A stretch of 8,766 nt of DNA from Dehalococcoidia bacterium UBA3254 (GCA_002362735.1 DEUU01000362.1:1-8766); one strand, 5' to 3'; shown: positions 1 to 6,801, counted from the first letter of the stretch. Notes: generated by a model from the letters alone, not told the origin. Translations and numbers: made by a program.

Positions 1-34
1 TTTAATTGTTGACGGTGGATATACTGCCCGATAG
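1..34 (+). CDS. C-terminal end of a short-chain dehydrogenase/reductase (partial, cut by left edge)
   Basis: Reading from base 2, the last ten codons give LIVDGGYTAR followed by TAG at 32-34. A terminal (I/V)xVDGGY motif is the usual ending of classical SDR oxidoreductases, where it follows the last beta strand of the Rossmann fold. Only these residues are visible, so neither cofactor nor substrate can be assigned. The gene lies 41 bases upstream of the polyol dehydrogenase and in the same direction, so it is probably the preceding gene of the same operon and may be another polyol or sugar oxidoreductase (inference). The call rests on a very short stretch, but the motif, the stop codon and the operon position agree. 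Confidence 0.7.
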   Translation, partial: LIVDGGYTAR

Positions 35-64
35 GGGCGTAAATAATTAACAGAGAGAGAACAA

Positions 65-70
65 AAGGAG
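65..70 (+). promoter_or_regulatory. Ribosome binding site of the polyol dehydrogenase
   Basis: AAGGAG lies 5 bases before the ATG at 76. It supports this start over the downstream in-frame methionines. Confidence 0.75.
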
Positions 71-75
71 AGCAA

Positions 76-1104
76 ATGAAAGCGCTGGTATTGGAAAAAG
101 TTAAGGCATTATCTGTGCGTGATATCGATATTAAGGAAACCCTTGAGCCAAACGACGTCCGTATCAAAATAAAGAGCGTCGGAATCTGCGGCAGCGATGT
201 GCATTATTATATGTTTGGCGCTATCGGCTCCTTTGTTGTCAAGCAGCCTATGGTGCTGGGTCATGAAGCGGCCGGTGTAATTACAGAAGTCGGAAACAAC
301 GTACGCAATTTAAAGGTTGGCGACCGTGTCTGTATGGAGCCAGGAATTCCGGACCCGAACAGTCGGGCATCCAGATTAGGACTCTATAATCTGGACCCCG
401 ATGTAGTATTCTGGGCTACTCCTCCGGTGCACGGCTGCTTAAGAGAAACGGTGGTCCATCCTTCAACATTTACCTTCAAATTACCGGACAACATAAGTCT
501 GGACGAAGGCGCTATGGTTGAACCACTGGCAGTCGGTCTTCATGCTACACGGAAAGCCGGCATCAAACCCGGTGACATAGCCCTCGTTACTGGCGCCGGG
601 ACGATCGGCATGGTCACTGCAATGGCCGCTATGGCGGGCGGCTGCAGCAAAGTCATTATAACGGATGTGATTCAGCCGAAACTGGATCTGGCTGCCAGAT
701 TCGGCATGATCCCCGTTAACATCAAGGAAAAAAACCTGAATGAAGTAGTCCGTGACGTTACCGGAGGCTGGGGAGTAGACCTGATTTTTGAAGCCAGCGG
801 AAACGAGGCTGCGATTTCCAGGATTTTTGAACCCCTTTGTCTTGGAGGTAAAGTCATTTTTATCGGCATGCCGGTTAAACCTGTTCCCGTTGATATCGTC
901 CCGGCTCAGGCTAAAGAAGCCAGAATGGAGACCATTTTCAGATATGCCCACGTATACCCCAGCGCCCTTTCACTGATGTCTTCCGGCAAGATAGATGTAA
1001 AGCCGCTCATTACGGACAGATATAATTTTGAAGATAGTATTAAAGCTTATGAATACGCTGCCAATCCCAAACCGACTTCCGTAAAAGTAATGATAAACCT
1101 TTAA
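76..1104 (+). CDS. Zinc-type polyol dehydrogenase (xylitol/L-iditol/sorbitol dehydrogenase group, MDR family)
   Basis: This 342-aa protein is a full-length medium-chain dehydrogenase expected to oxidise a sugar alcohol to a ketose with NAD+ in the cytoplasm. The GroES-like half carries the catalytic zinc ligands C38 (in GICGSD), H63-E64 (in GHE) and E149 (in MVEPL). The Rossmann half has GAGTIG at 173-178 and an acidic D197 at the end of the second strand, which favours NAD+ over NADP+. The segment 87-121 (EPGIP...ATPPVHGC) matches the xylitol/sorbitol dehydrogenase group, but the four structural-zinc cysteines usually found there are absent: no Cys occurs between C86 and C121. Some bacterial xylitol dehydrogenases are known to lack this zinc, so the enzyme is probably active. 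It sits between an SDR and sugar isomerase/epimerase genes. Alternative substrates are threonine, L-arabinitol, galactitol or another polyol; the family call is secure, the substrate is not. Confidence 0.9.
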   Translation: MKALVLEKVKALSVRDIDIKETLEPNDVRIKIKSVGICGSDVHYYMFGAIGSFVVKQPMVLGHEAAGVITEVGNNVRNLKVGDRVCMEPGIPDPNSRASRLGLYNLDPDVVFWATPPVHGCLRETVVHPSTFTFKLPDNISLDEGAMVEPLAVGLHATRKAGIKPGDIALVTGAGTIGMVTAMAAMAGGCSKVIITDVIQPKLDLAARFGMIPVNIKEKNLNEVVRDVTGGWGVDLIFEASGNEAAISRIFEPLCLGGKVIFIGMPVKPVPVDIVPAQAKEARMETIFRYAHVYPSALSLMSSGKIDVKPLITDRYNFEDSIKAYEYAANPKPTSVKVMINL

Positions 1105-1131
1105 TGACCGATCAAATATTTTGAATGCGAT

Positions 1132-1137
1132 AAAGGA
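1132..1137 (+). promoter_or_regulatory. Ribosome binding site of the sugar isomerase-like gene
   Basis: AAAGGA lies 6 bases before the ATG at 1144 and supports that start. Confidence 0.6.
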
Positions 1138-1143
1138 TTAAGC

Positions 1144-2544
1144 ATGAAAACTATTAAGCTTGGCTTCGTGCCGGCGCACAGGGAACCCTTCGATGAAAAT
1201 TGGGCAGTACAAATGCGCGAGCGTTGTCTGAAAGTTTTGTCGAAATTCCCAGATCTGGAAATGGTCTGCCCGGATGCAAAAATAACTCCGAATGGCCTGG
1301 TGCGCAACGACCTGGATGCCGAAAATACTATTAAACTGTTTCAGGAAAAGGAAATTGATGGATTGGTTATTGGCACCATGACTTTCGGGGACGAGGTTTC
1401 TGCACTGGCGGTAGCCTCGGCTTTTCACTACAGGCCGATATTGCTTTTCGGTACCAGGGAGGACGCTTTTACACCGGATGGCTGCCGGAAGTCAGATTCT
1501 TTTTGCGGAACACTTTCAATTTCGTCAGGACTGTATCGCCGGGACATCCTTTTTGATTTCGCCGGCATCGTATTCCCCGAAGAGAAATTATTTCAGAATA
1601 AAATAAAAGATTTTATAAGTGTATGTTCAGTAATCAAAGGATTCATCGGAGCTAAACTCGGCCTTGTAGGTCCCCGACCGGAGCGTTTCGAGACCTGTAT
1701 CTTCTCTGAAGATGCCATGATGCAACAATTTGCTCAAAGGGTTGTCCCTACTTCCCTGCCTGATATCATGGAACGGGCTCAAAAAATTAAAAACAATTCT
1801 CCTGAAACCAAACGGGTAGCTCGAGAAATGAAAAAACAGGCCGATTTGTCCTCTTTGAAAAATGACAATGTTAGTAATATGGTCCATTTAGAGCTGGCTC
1901 TGGAGCAATTTGCCGCCGAAAAAGGACTTTCCGGTATGGGGATACAATGCTGGACAGCCATACAGGAGGTATATGGAATTTCTCCCTGTTACGTTATGGG
2001 ACGACTTACGGATAAGGGAATTATGACCGCCTGTGAGGTAGATATTTATGGCGTTCTCACCATGTTGATCCAAAATCTGGCTTCTCTGGGAAAGACGCCG
2101 CCCCACTTCATTGACTGGACTATCAGGCATCAAGAAAAAGAAAATGTATTTCTTGCCTGGCACTGCGGGAATGCACCGCCTTCTCTGGTGTGTAAATCAT
2201 CCGCGATTTCAATTAAGTACCACAGCATTCTGGGTGAAAGCCTGGGAATAGACCGTTCCAGGGGAACGGGTGAGTTTCAGCTTAAGCCAGGCATTGTCAC
2301 CATATGTCGTTTAATCGAGCACGAAGGCCAATTCAAGATGCTGATTACTTCCGGAAAAATAATCGAGTCTGACCAAAAACTTAGAGGAGCCTGGAGCTGG
2401 GTGGAGGTTCATGATTTAAACCATCTTTACGAAGTCCTGGTTATGGAAGGATTTACCCATCACGCCAGCTTGATCCACGGAGATTACGTAAAAGTGATCA
2501 GCAACGCATGCAGATTCCTTAATATCAATGAAATTACTGTTTAA
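1144..2544 (+). CDS. L-fucose/L-arabinose isomerase-like protein (COG2407 type)
   Basis: This 466-aa protein has the layout of the FucI/AraA-like isomerase group: an N-terminal alpha/beta part starting KLGFVPAHREPF, a central segment LGLVGPRPERFETC (172-185), and a C-terminal catalytic part. Likely metal-binding residues, by analogy with the Glu-Asp-His triad of E. coli FucI, are E298 (in ACEVDIYG), D324 (in HFIDWT) and a histidine, either H340 (in WHCGNAP) or H439/H440 (in GFTHHASLIHGDY). Family members interconvert aldoses and ketoses with Mn2+; members shorter than FucI (about 590 aa) like this one are mostly uncharacterised. It lies 39 bases after the polyol dehydrogenase and 24 bases before a ketose 3-epimerase-like gene, so it is probably co-transcribed and works on the same sugar. 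The family call is good; the exact substrate is unknown, and a non-isomerase role cannot be excluded. Confidence 0.8.
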   Translation: MKTIKLGFVPAHREPFDENWAVQMRERCLKVLSKFPDLEMVCPDAKITPNGLVRNDLDAENTIKLFQEKEIDGLVIGTMTFGDEVSALAVASAFHYRPILLFGTREDAFTPDGCRKSDSFCGTLSISSGLYRRDILFDFAGIVFPEEKLFQNKIKDFISVCSVIKGFIGAKLGLVGPRPERFETCIFSEDAMMQQFAQRVVPTSLPDIMERAQKIKNNSPETKRVAREMKKQADLSSLKNDNVSNMVHLELALEQFAAEKGLSGMGIQCWTAIQEVYGISPCYVMGRLTDKGIMTACEVDIYGVLTMLIQNLASLGKTPPHFIDWTIRHQEKENVFLAWHCGNAPPSLVCKSSAISIKYHSILGESLGIDRSRGTGEFQLKPGIVTICRLIEHEGQFKMLITSGKIIESDQKLRGAWSWVEVHDLNHLYEVLVMEGFTHHASLIHGDYVKVISNACRFLNINEITV

Positions 2545-2557
2545 ATTATTCTTGATG

Positions 2558-2563
2558 AAGGAG
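2558..2563 (+). promoter_or_regulatory. Ribosome binding site of the epimerase-like gene
   Basis: AAGGAG lies 5 bases before the ATG at 2569, within the 24-base gap after the isomerase stop. It indicates independent translation initiation inside an operon. Confidence 0.75.
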
Positions 2564-2568
2564 ATTAT

Positions 2569-3423
2569 ATGTTGAAATTTGGGGTCGATTCGCTTATCTG
2601 GACTGAGGAATTTACTCTAAAGGATTTGCCGCTGATAGAAAAAGCAAAATCTCTGGGATTTTCTGTGCTGGATATCAACGTCTCTCATCCCGAGAGGTTT
2701 CCGACTAAAGCCGTTAAAGAGAAGGTAAAAGAAGTCGGTATCGAGGTTGTTACAACCATCGGCTTGCCTAAAGACTCCAACCTGATAGACCATGACCCCA
2801 ACGTAAGAAAAAATGGAGAAAAGACCCTAAAAAAACTGATTGATATCAACATTGAAATAGGTGCAAAAATCCTGGGTGGAGTGATATACGCAACGTGGGG
2901 CTATATCAGTGGCAAGCCCCGGACTAATGATGAATGGAACTGGTCCGTCGATTCAATGCAAAGAGTGACTTCTTACGCTAAGAGCAAGAGCGATATTATT
3001 CTGGCAGTTGAGCCAGTGAATCGATTTGAGAGCCATTTTATCAATATTGCCGAAGACGCCGTAAAGTATTGCAAAGAAGTCGGCAGCGGAAATATCAAGG
3101 TGCACCTGGACACCTTCCATATGATACGAGAAGAACAGAATATTTCAAAAGCCGTAGAGGTATGCGGGAAAAAATACCTGGGCTACGTGCATACCTGCGA
3201 AAACAACCGGGGTATACCCGGAACCGGACTGTTCCCCTGGAAAGAATTTTTCGCCAGCCTTAAGAAGATTGGATACAATGGTCCAGCCACCATTGAATCA
3301 TTCGATCCCGGTTTTGAGGAGCTTAACCGGCTATGCGCCATCTGGAGAAAGTTTGCTGATACCGGAGAAGAGCTGGCTATCAAAGGCTTGGAGAATTTAA
3401 AAGAACTTGAAGCGGCTGCTTAA
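2569..3423 (+). CDS. Sugar epimerase/isomerase TIM barrel, D-tagatose/D-psicose 3-epimerase family
   Basis: This 284-aa protein is a complete single-domain TIM barrel of the xylose isomerase-like superfamily. The four expected metal ligands are present: E148 (in AVEPVNRFE), D181 (in HLDTFHM), H208 (in YVHTCENNRG) and E243 (in ATIESF). Residues that bind the ketose in the Agrobacterium D-psicose 3-epimerase (E158, H188, R217 there) have equivalents in E154, H184 and R214, with almost identical spacing. The protein is therefore likely an active Mn2+/Co2+-dependent ketose 3-epimerase, or a closely related isomerase, acting in the cytoplasm on a free sugar. It is the last gene of the + strand run; the next gene converges from the other strand. 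The C-terminus beyond about 268 is a short helical tail. The substrate (psicose, tagatose, a ribulose/xylulose or a deoxy sugar) is not decidable from sequence. Confidence 0.87.
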   Translation: MLKFGVDSLIWTEEFTLKDLPLIEKAKSLGFSVLDINVSHPERFPTKAVKEKVKEVGIEVVTTIGLPKDSNLIDHDPNVRKNGEKTLKKLIDINIEIGAKILGGVIYATWGYISGKPRTNDEWNWSVDSMQRVTSYAKSKSDIILAVEPVNRFESHFINIAEDAVKYCKEVGSGNIKVHLDTFHMIREEQNISKAVEVCGKKYLGYVHTCENNRGIPGTGLFPWKEFFASLKKIGYNGPATIESFDPGFEELNRLCAIWRKFADTGEELAIKGLENLKELEAAA

Positions 3424-3440
3424 TAAGACAAAATGATAAA

Positions 3441-3468
3441 AAGAACAGTTGAGTGATATCTTGTTCTT
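3441..3468 (-). terminator. Possible Rho-independent terminator between convergent genes
   Basis: AAGAACA (3441-3447) and TGTTCTT (3462-3468) can pair in a 7-bp stem with a 14-base loop. Read on the minus strand, the stem directly follows the kinase stop codon and is followed by a T-rich stretch (TTTATCATTTT), which fits termination of the kinase transcript. On the + strand the trailing T run is poorer. The stem is AT-rich and the loop long, so the call is tentative. Confidence 0.4.
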
Positions 3469-3469
3469 C

Positions 3470-5101
3470 TTATTTAATCGGATTGGCTTTCAACAGTCTG
3501 GTTTCTTCTGCGGCAAACTTTTTGAGGAAACCTTCCGCATCATGGAAAGAAGATACATCTTCAGGTCGGGGTTGAATTTCCATCTTTCTTTTCTGTAAAT
3601 TCAAGCTGTATTGCTTCACATCGAAATGTTTACCTTTCGACTTGTAAAGGGCACTGATTCCGGAAACTGCCGCCCCCATGGACGCCCCGGCATTTTCAAT
3701 GGATATCACCGGTCGATTCCAAATGGCAGCGATTCGCCGTAAGATACCCGGGCTGCGAGATGCTCCTCCCGTGACAAACAGCGGTCCGGCATTGCGGGTA
3801 AAATGTCTCGAATAGTAATAGACTGCTGAAAGGGTAGTTTCAATTAGTCCCGAATAATCGCCGCCCAGATTAGCAGGACAATCAACCCTGGTTAGATCAA
3901 AACTTCCGGAAGGTGGGAAGGATTCAGTCCGCGGCTGCCAGAATACCAGGTTACAGGCTACTGGAGTTTTTTGTAAAGCTTCTTCGGCGACACCATATTC
4001 CTCTTTTTTAATCCCGTAGGCAGCTCTCAGTTGATCCCAAACCAGAGCGCCATTGGTCCGGCAACTAAACAAGAACGGCCTCCCGACTCCGTCATACATA
4101 GCATTGGTCAAACCGCTCGAGTCTACCATGTCGGGATCGGAAGCAGTCATGTTGACAAAACTGGTGCCCAGGCTTAACAAATCACCCGCTACCAGCACTT
4201 TAGCCTGCGGATTATCACCCGAACCGGCGGCTACTGCACATTCAGGATTAAATCCGTATTTCTTAATAAAATAATCGGCGATAGTTCCTACAATAGAATC
4301 TGGGGCTACGATCCGGGGCAGCTTGTTTCTCAAGCCCCTTTTGCCTCCCGGCAGTCCTTCCGCGGCAGCTTGTATCATTTGATCGGACCATTTTTTAAGG
4401 CGGTAGTGCATTAGAGACATGCCGCAGGCGTTACCGAAATCTACAGGGACATTTGAATTGCCGGTCAAAATCGCTGGCACGAGACTGCTAAGTAATTGGA
4501 TTTTTGCTGTCCGCCGATAAGATTCGGGAAACTGCTGAGCCACCCTCATGATTACCGGACCGGTAAATCTTAGCGGAACGTCGGAACCGGATAACTCTAT
4601 CATTTTCTTTTTTCCACCAACGCTCTTCCTCATGCATTCTGCTTGCCAGACGGTATTAGCCGTCATCCAGATTGGCGCAGAACCATAAGCGAGACAGCCT
4701 TCTAGCAAAGAAACCAGATCAGATTGCGAGGAGCTATCTTCGTTGAGTCTGGAAAAAATAGAAGACGACTGAGAGTTCAGGTAAACATGACCATGCTGCT
4801 GTCCTGAATCGGTAATAACCGCGATATCGTTCAATGATATGCCGGCATTACGAATGTCATTGAACATTGCATCTATGCCGGCAAAAAACATCCTGGGTGG
4901 CTGGTCTGCTTCTCCCTCAACCCTGGGAGGTATAAGATAATCTCTTCTCTGGATGCCCCAGGAATTTAAACGGGGGTCTTTAACATAGTCCAGAGAGTGT
5001 TCGAAGATCCTTATCCCGGAATCGATATCCAGAATCACAGCTGAAATACTTTGGGTACTCAGGTCCAATCCCAGAGATAGTTGATGCGAAGATGTCTTCA
5101 T
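3470..5101 (-). CDS. FGGY-family carbohydrate kinase, xylulokinase (XYLB-like) type
   Basis: This 543-aa cytoplasmic kinase transfers phosphate from ATP to a sugar, probably a ketose. Domain I starts with the phosphate-binding strand LGLDLSTQS (10-18) and contains SGQQHG (99-104). Domain II carries the catalytic-base segment GSGDNPQA with D296, the LGTS turn (311-314), and the GGASRSPGIL adenosine-binding region (445-454). From memory of human XYLB, the xylulose-contacting residues His, Arg, Asp and Asn are retained as H103, R178, D296 and N297. The usual WMD motif is WMT here (145-147), and the acidic residue of the nearby SDxSGMxL motif is N224 (GNACGMSLM), so substrate preference may differ from D-xylulose. 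It is encoded opposite the sugar operon, with its own promoter at 5161-5189. The start is ATG with a weak AGGGT 9 bases upstream; the next gene left converges on it. Kinase family very likely, xylulokinase specificity only plausible. Confidence 0.88.
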   Translation of the reverse strand: MKTSSHQLSLGLDLSTQSISAVILDIDSGIRIFEHSLDYVKDPRLNSWGIQRRDYLIPPRVEGEADQPPRMFFAGIDAMFNDIRNAGISLNDIAVITDSGQQHGHVYLNSQSSSIFSRLNEDSSSQSDLVSLLEGCLAYGSAPIWMTANTVWQAECMRKSVGGKKKMIELSGSDVPLRFTGPVIMRVAQQFPESYRRTAKIQLLSSLVPAILTGNSNVPVDFGNACGMSLMHYRLKKWSDQMIQAAAEGLPGGKRGLRNKLPRIVAPDSIVGTIADYFIKKYGFNPECAVAAGSGDNPQAKVLVAGDLLSLGTSFVNMTASDPDMVDSSGLTNAMYDGVGRPFLFSCRTNGALVWDQLRAAYGIKKEEYGVAEEALQKTPVACNLVFWQPRTESFPPSGSFDLTRVDCPANLGGDYSGLIETTLSAVYYYSRHFTRNAGPLFVTGGASRSPGILRRIAAIWNRPVISIENAGASMGAAVSGISALYKSKGKHFDVKQYSLNLQKRKMEIQPRPEDVSSFHDAEGFLKKFAAEETRLLKANPIK

Positions 5102-5160
5102 TACTTTTGAACCCTGTTAATAAATACTGACAGACAAAATTCTATATCCTGCTTGAAACC

Positions 5161-5189
5161 ATCATAGCTTCGGCAGCGGTCACAGTCAA
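5161..5189 (-). promoter_or_regulatory. Sigma-70-like promoter of the FGGY kinase
   Basis: On the minus strand TTGACT (5189-5184) and TATGAT (5166-5161) are separated by exactly 17 bases; each box matches consensus at five of six positions. Transcription would begin near 5154 and give a leader of about 50 nt before the kinase ATG at 5101. Confidence 0.6.
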
Positions 5190-5226
5190 GAAGATTAGAC
5201 CCAGAGAAAGTCGATTCCGCCGTATA

Positions 5227-5255
5227 TTGACATACATAGTCACAGATGTTATTAT
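5227..5255 (+). promoter_or_regulatory. Sigma-70-like promoter driving the lactonase-cupin unit
   Basis: TTGACA (5227-5232, perfect consensus) is followed after 17 bases by TATTAT (5250-5255, five of six), with a TGT just before it that forms an extended -10 element. Transcription would start near 5262, roughly 227 bases before the ATG at 5489. No other start signal of this quality lies closer to the gene, so it probably drives the lactonase and cupin genes through a long leader, or else a separate small RNA. Confidence 0.6.
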
Positions 5256-5297
5256 ACAGCGTACAAGTTACCTTAAACATGTGGCAACGAAATCTTG

Positions 5298-5315
5298 CCA
5301 GGATTACCAGGATTA
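5298..5315 (+). repeat. Tandem 9-bp direct repeat
   Basis: CCAGGATTA occurs twice without a gap inside the transcribed leader upstream of the lactonase-like gene. Its meaning is unknown; it may be a chance duplication. Confidence 0.5.
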
Positions 5316-5474
5316 GCCAAATAGTTACCGGCAATTTGAAGATTTTCCCGATAAATTAAAGACAGTTTGATTCAGCCGTTTAATCTATGAATTTGTTACT
5401 CTCGATCCCGATGTGATAGGCATTAAAGAATAAATAATCAGCCAGGAAATATTTTTTAAGCTGAGATATTGGTT

Positions 5475-5481
5475 AAAGGAG
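5475..5481 (+). promoter_or_regulatory. Ribosome binding site of the lactonase-like gene
   Basis: AAAGGAG lies 7 bases before the ATG at 5489 and fixes that start. Confidence 0.75.
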
Positions 5482-5488
5482 TACACCT

Positions 5489-6259
5489 ATGTACGAAATT
5501 TTTGCCTTACGAGTTACCGAGACCAAAGTAGATGGGTCCACCATATTTTTTCAAGAACCACCCGGAAAAATAGTAAATAAGGCTTTTTACTTTTTTTGCC
5601 TGAAGAATAAAGAACATACCTATCTCCTGGATACCGGGATTTCTCCTTCCGAACTTGAATTGAGAAAGCTTCCGTCTTTCGCTACGCGTGAAGAGTTGTT
5701 GGCCACTATCGGAGTTCATCCGAAGGATGTGGAAGCGGTAATTCTGACTCATATACACAGTGACCATTTTACAGAATCGGAAATTTATCCCAAAGCAGTG
5801 TTCTATGTTCAACGAAAAGAATATCAATTCTGGACCGGAGATATCCAGCGGTTTCATTATTTAGCATATCCGCCTTTTACCAACGGTAAACCAGTAGCAG
5901 ATGTCGACACCTTAGGAAGATATAATTATCTGCAGCGGGTCAGGTTTCTGGATGGAGATTGCGATATCTTGCCCGGGATACGCGGGATTTGGTGCGGCGC
6001 CCATACCCCAGGCAGCCAGTGCGTAGAAGTCCAGACTATGCGGGGCAAGGTGCTTTGTTGTTCCGATTTTTTTGATTGCTATCGTAATCTGGATGAACAA
6101 ATACCGGTGGGTGTGCTGACCAGTTTAGAGGAATGGCTTCAGGGATATGGGAAAATAGAACGCATGTATTTTCCACGGGAAAACATTATTCCCGGACATG
6201 ACCCCCAGATTTTTAAGACATTTAATCAAATATCCGAAAATGTGGTTAAGATCGCCTGA
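5489..6259 (+). CDS. Metallo-beta-lactamase-fold hydrolase, N-acyl-homoserine lactonase-like
   Basis: This 256-aa protein has the full dinuclear metal site of the MBL fold: H88-x-H90-x-D92-H93 (THIHSDH), H172 (in AHTPGS), D193 (in CCSDFF) and H237 (in IIPGHDP). Length, order and spacing fit the AiiA-type lactonase subgroup, which hydrolyses lactone rings. The N-terminal part includes LLDTGIS (46-52), typical of the fold. The tyrosine that follows the bridging Asp by three residues in AiiA is not present (D196 here), so the natural substrate may not be an acyl-homoserine lactone. No signal peptide is visible, so it acts in the cytoplasm. It is followed 59 bases later by a cupin and stands next to a sugar-oxidation module, which makes a sugar lactone a possible substrate (inference). 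Other MBL hydrolase activities remain open. Confidence 0.85.
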   Translation: MYEIFALRVTETKVDGSTIFFQEPPGKIVNKAFYFFCLKNKEHTYLLDTGISPSELELRKLPSFATREELLATIGVHPKDVEAVILTHIHSDHFTESEIYPKAVFYVQRKEYQFWTGDIQRFHYLAYPPFTNGKPVADVDTLGRYNYLQRVRFLDGDCDILPGIRGIWCGAHTPGSQCVEVQTMRGKVLCCSDFFDCYRNLDEQIPVGVLTSLEEWLQGYGKIERMYFPRENIIPGHDPQIFKTFNQISENVVKIA

Positions 6260-6306
6260 GACCAAAACTTTTTGTTAATTCACTTTTATCATAATAAATA
6301 ATTTTA

Positions 6307-6312
6307 TGGAGG
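6307..6312 (+). promoter_or_regulatory. Ribosome binding site of the cupin gene
   Basis: TGGAGG lies 6 bases before the ATG at 6319. It favours this start over the second ATG two codons later. Confidence 0.7.
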
Positions 6313-6318
6313 TTAACT

Positions 6319-6693
6319 ATGGAGATGCAAATTATTAATTTGAAAGATGTTCCGGTTGATGTCAAAGAAAATACCCACGGATTCTTCGGCGGAAAAGTTT
6401 ACGGCCAGTTTATCATCAACGAAAAGCAAGGAGCGAAAGTAGCGCATCTGGGCCTGGTTAAATTTGCTCCAGGAGCCCGCAACAAGTTTCATACCCATAA
6501 AAACGAAGAAATTATGGTAGTGGTTGAAGGCAAAGGAATCGTAGCCACGAAAGAGAAAGAATATGTTTGCACACCCGGAATGATCATCTTTCTCCCACCC
6601 GGGTTAGTACATTGGCATGGCGCAACCAAAGATTCAACATTTGCCCATTACGTTGTAGTGTGTCAGCCAAATGACATGGAGATGGTGGAATAA
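6319..6693 (+). CDS. Small single-domain cupin protein
   Basis: This 124-aa protein is a single cupin beta-barrel. Cupin motif 1 is seen at 52-73 (PG-x5-HTH-x3-E-x6-G) with metal ligands H58, H60 and E64; motif 2 is at 87-101 (PG...LPPGLVHWHG) with H98 as the fourth ligand. All four ligands are present, so it should bind a metal ion. Such stand-alone cupins include sugar isomerases, decarboxylases, dioxygenases and ligand-binding proteins, so the reaction cannot be named. It follows the lactonase-like gene by 59 bases on the same strand and precedes a strong terminator, indicating a two-gene unit; the two proteins may act on the same small molecule (inference). Confidence 0.85.
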   Translation: MEMQIINLKDVPVDVKENTHGFFGGKVYGQFIINEKQGAKVAHLGLVKFAPGARNKFHTHKNEEIMVVVEGKGIVATKEKEYVCTPGMIIFLPPGLVHWHGATKDSTFAHYVVVCQPNDMEMVE

Positions 6694-6756
6694 AAAGCTC
6701 TGTTTAAAATTTAAAAACCGATCGGATTTTTCCCTGATGGGTAGATGAGTTAATTA

Positions 6757-6801
6757 AAAAGGTTGAGGCCAACCTGTTATTTAAGCTGGCCTCAACCTTT
6801 T
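6757..6801. terminator. Strong bidirectional Rho-independent terminator
   Basis: AAAAGGTTGAGGCCA (6757-6771) pairs perfectly with TGGCCTCAACCTTTT (6787-6801), a 15-bp stem with a 15-base loop. T-rich tails follow on both strands (TTTTATTTTAC to the right, TTTTTAATTAA to the left). It sits between the + strand cupin gene and the minus-strand SDR gene, so it can terminate both convergent transcripts. Confidence 0.88.

Larger units (their letters stand above)
5102..5488. other. 387-base intergenic region with divergent promoters and a long leader
   Basis: This region separates the leftward kinase from the rightward lactonase-like gene. It holds two facing-away promoters whose -35 boxes are 37 bases apart (5190-5226), a spacing that would let one regulator act on both. 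To the right lies a leader of about 227 bases that contains a 6-bp hairpin TGGCAA/TTGCCA (5282-5287 with 5295-5300) and a 9-bp tandem repeat CCAGGATTA (5298-5315). A leftward TTG-start reading frame (5334-5101, 77 codons) spans the kinase promoter, has no ribosome binding site and resembles no protein I know, so I do not annotate it as a gene. Confidence 0.6.

Noticed and set aside
481..951. A long antisense frame within the polyol dehydrogenase gene.
   Set aside because: It lies entirely opposite a well-supported gene, has no family motifs, and is a by-product of the coding bias of the real gene.
5101..5334. A leftward 77-codon frame whose TAA overlaps the kinase ATG (TAATG).
   Set aside because: It begins with TTG without a ribosome binding site, spans the predicted kinase promoter, and its Cys-rich translation resembles no known family. 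The stop-start overlap is probably chance.
6713..6731. Symmetric sequence AAAAACCGATCGGATTTTT after the cupin gene, considered as a terminator or operator.
   Set aside because: The CCGATCGG core is too short to form a stable hairpin with a proper loop, and the 15-bp stem 26 bases downstream is a far better terminator. It may be chance symmetry.
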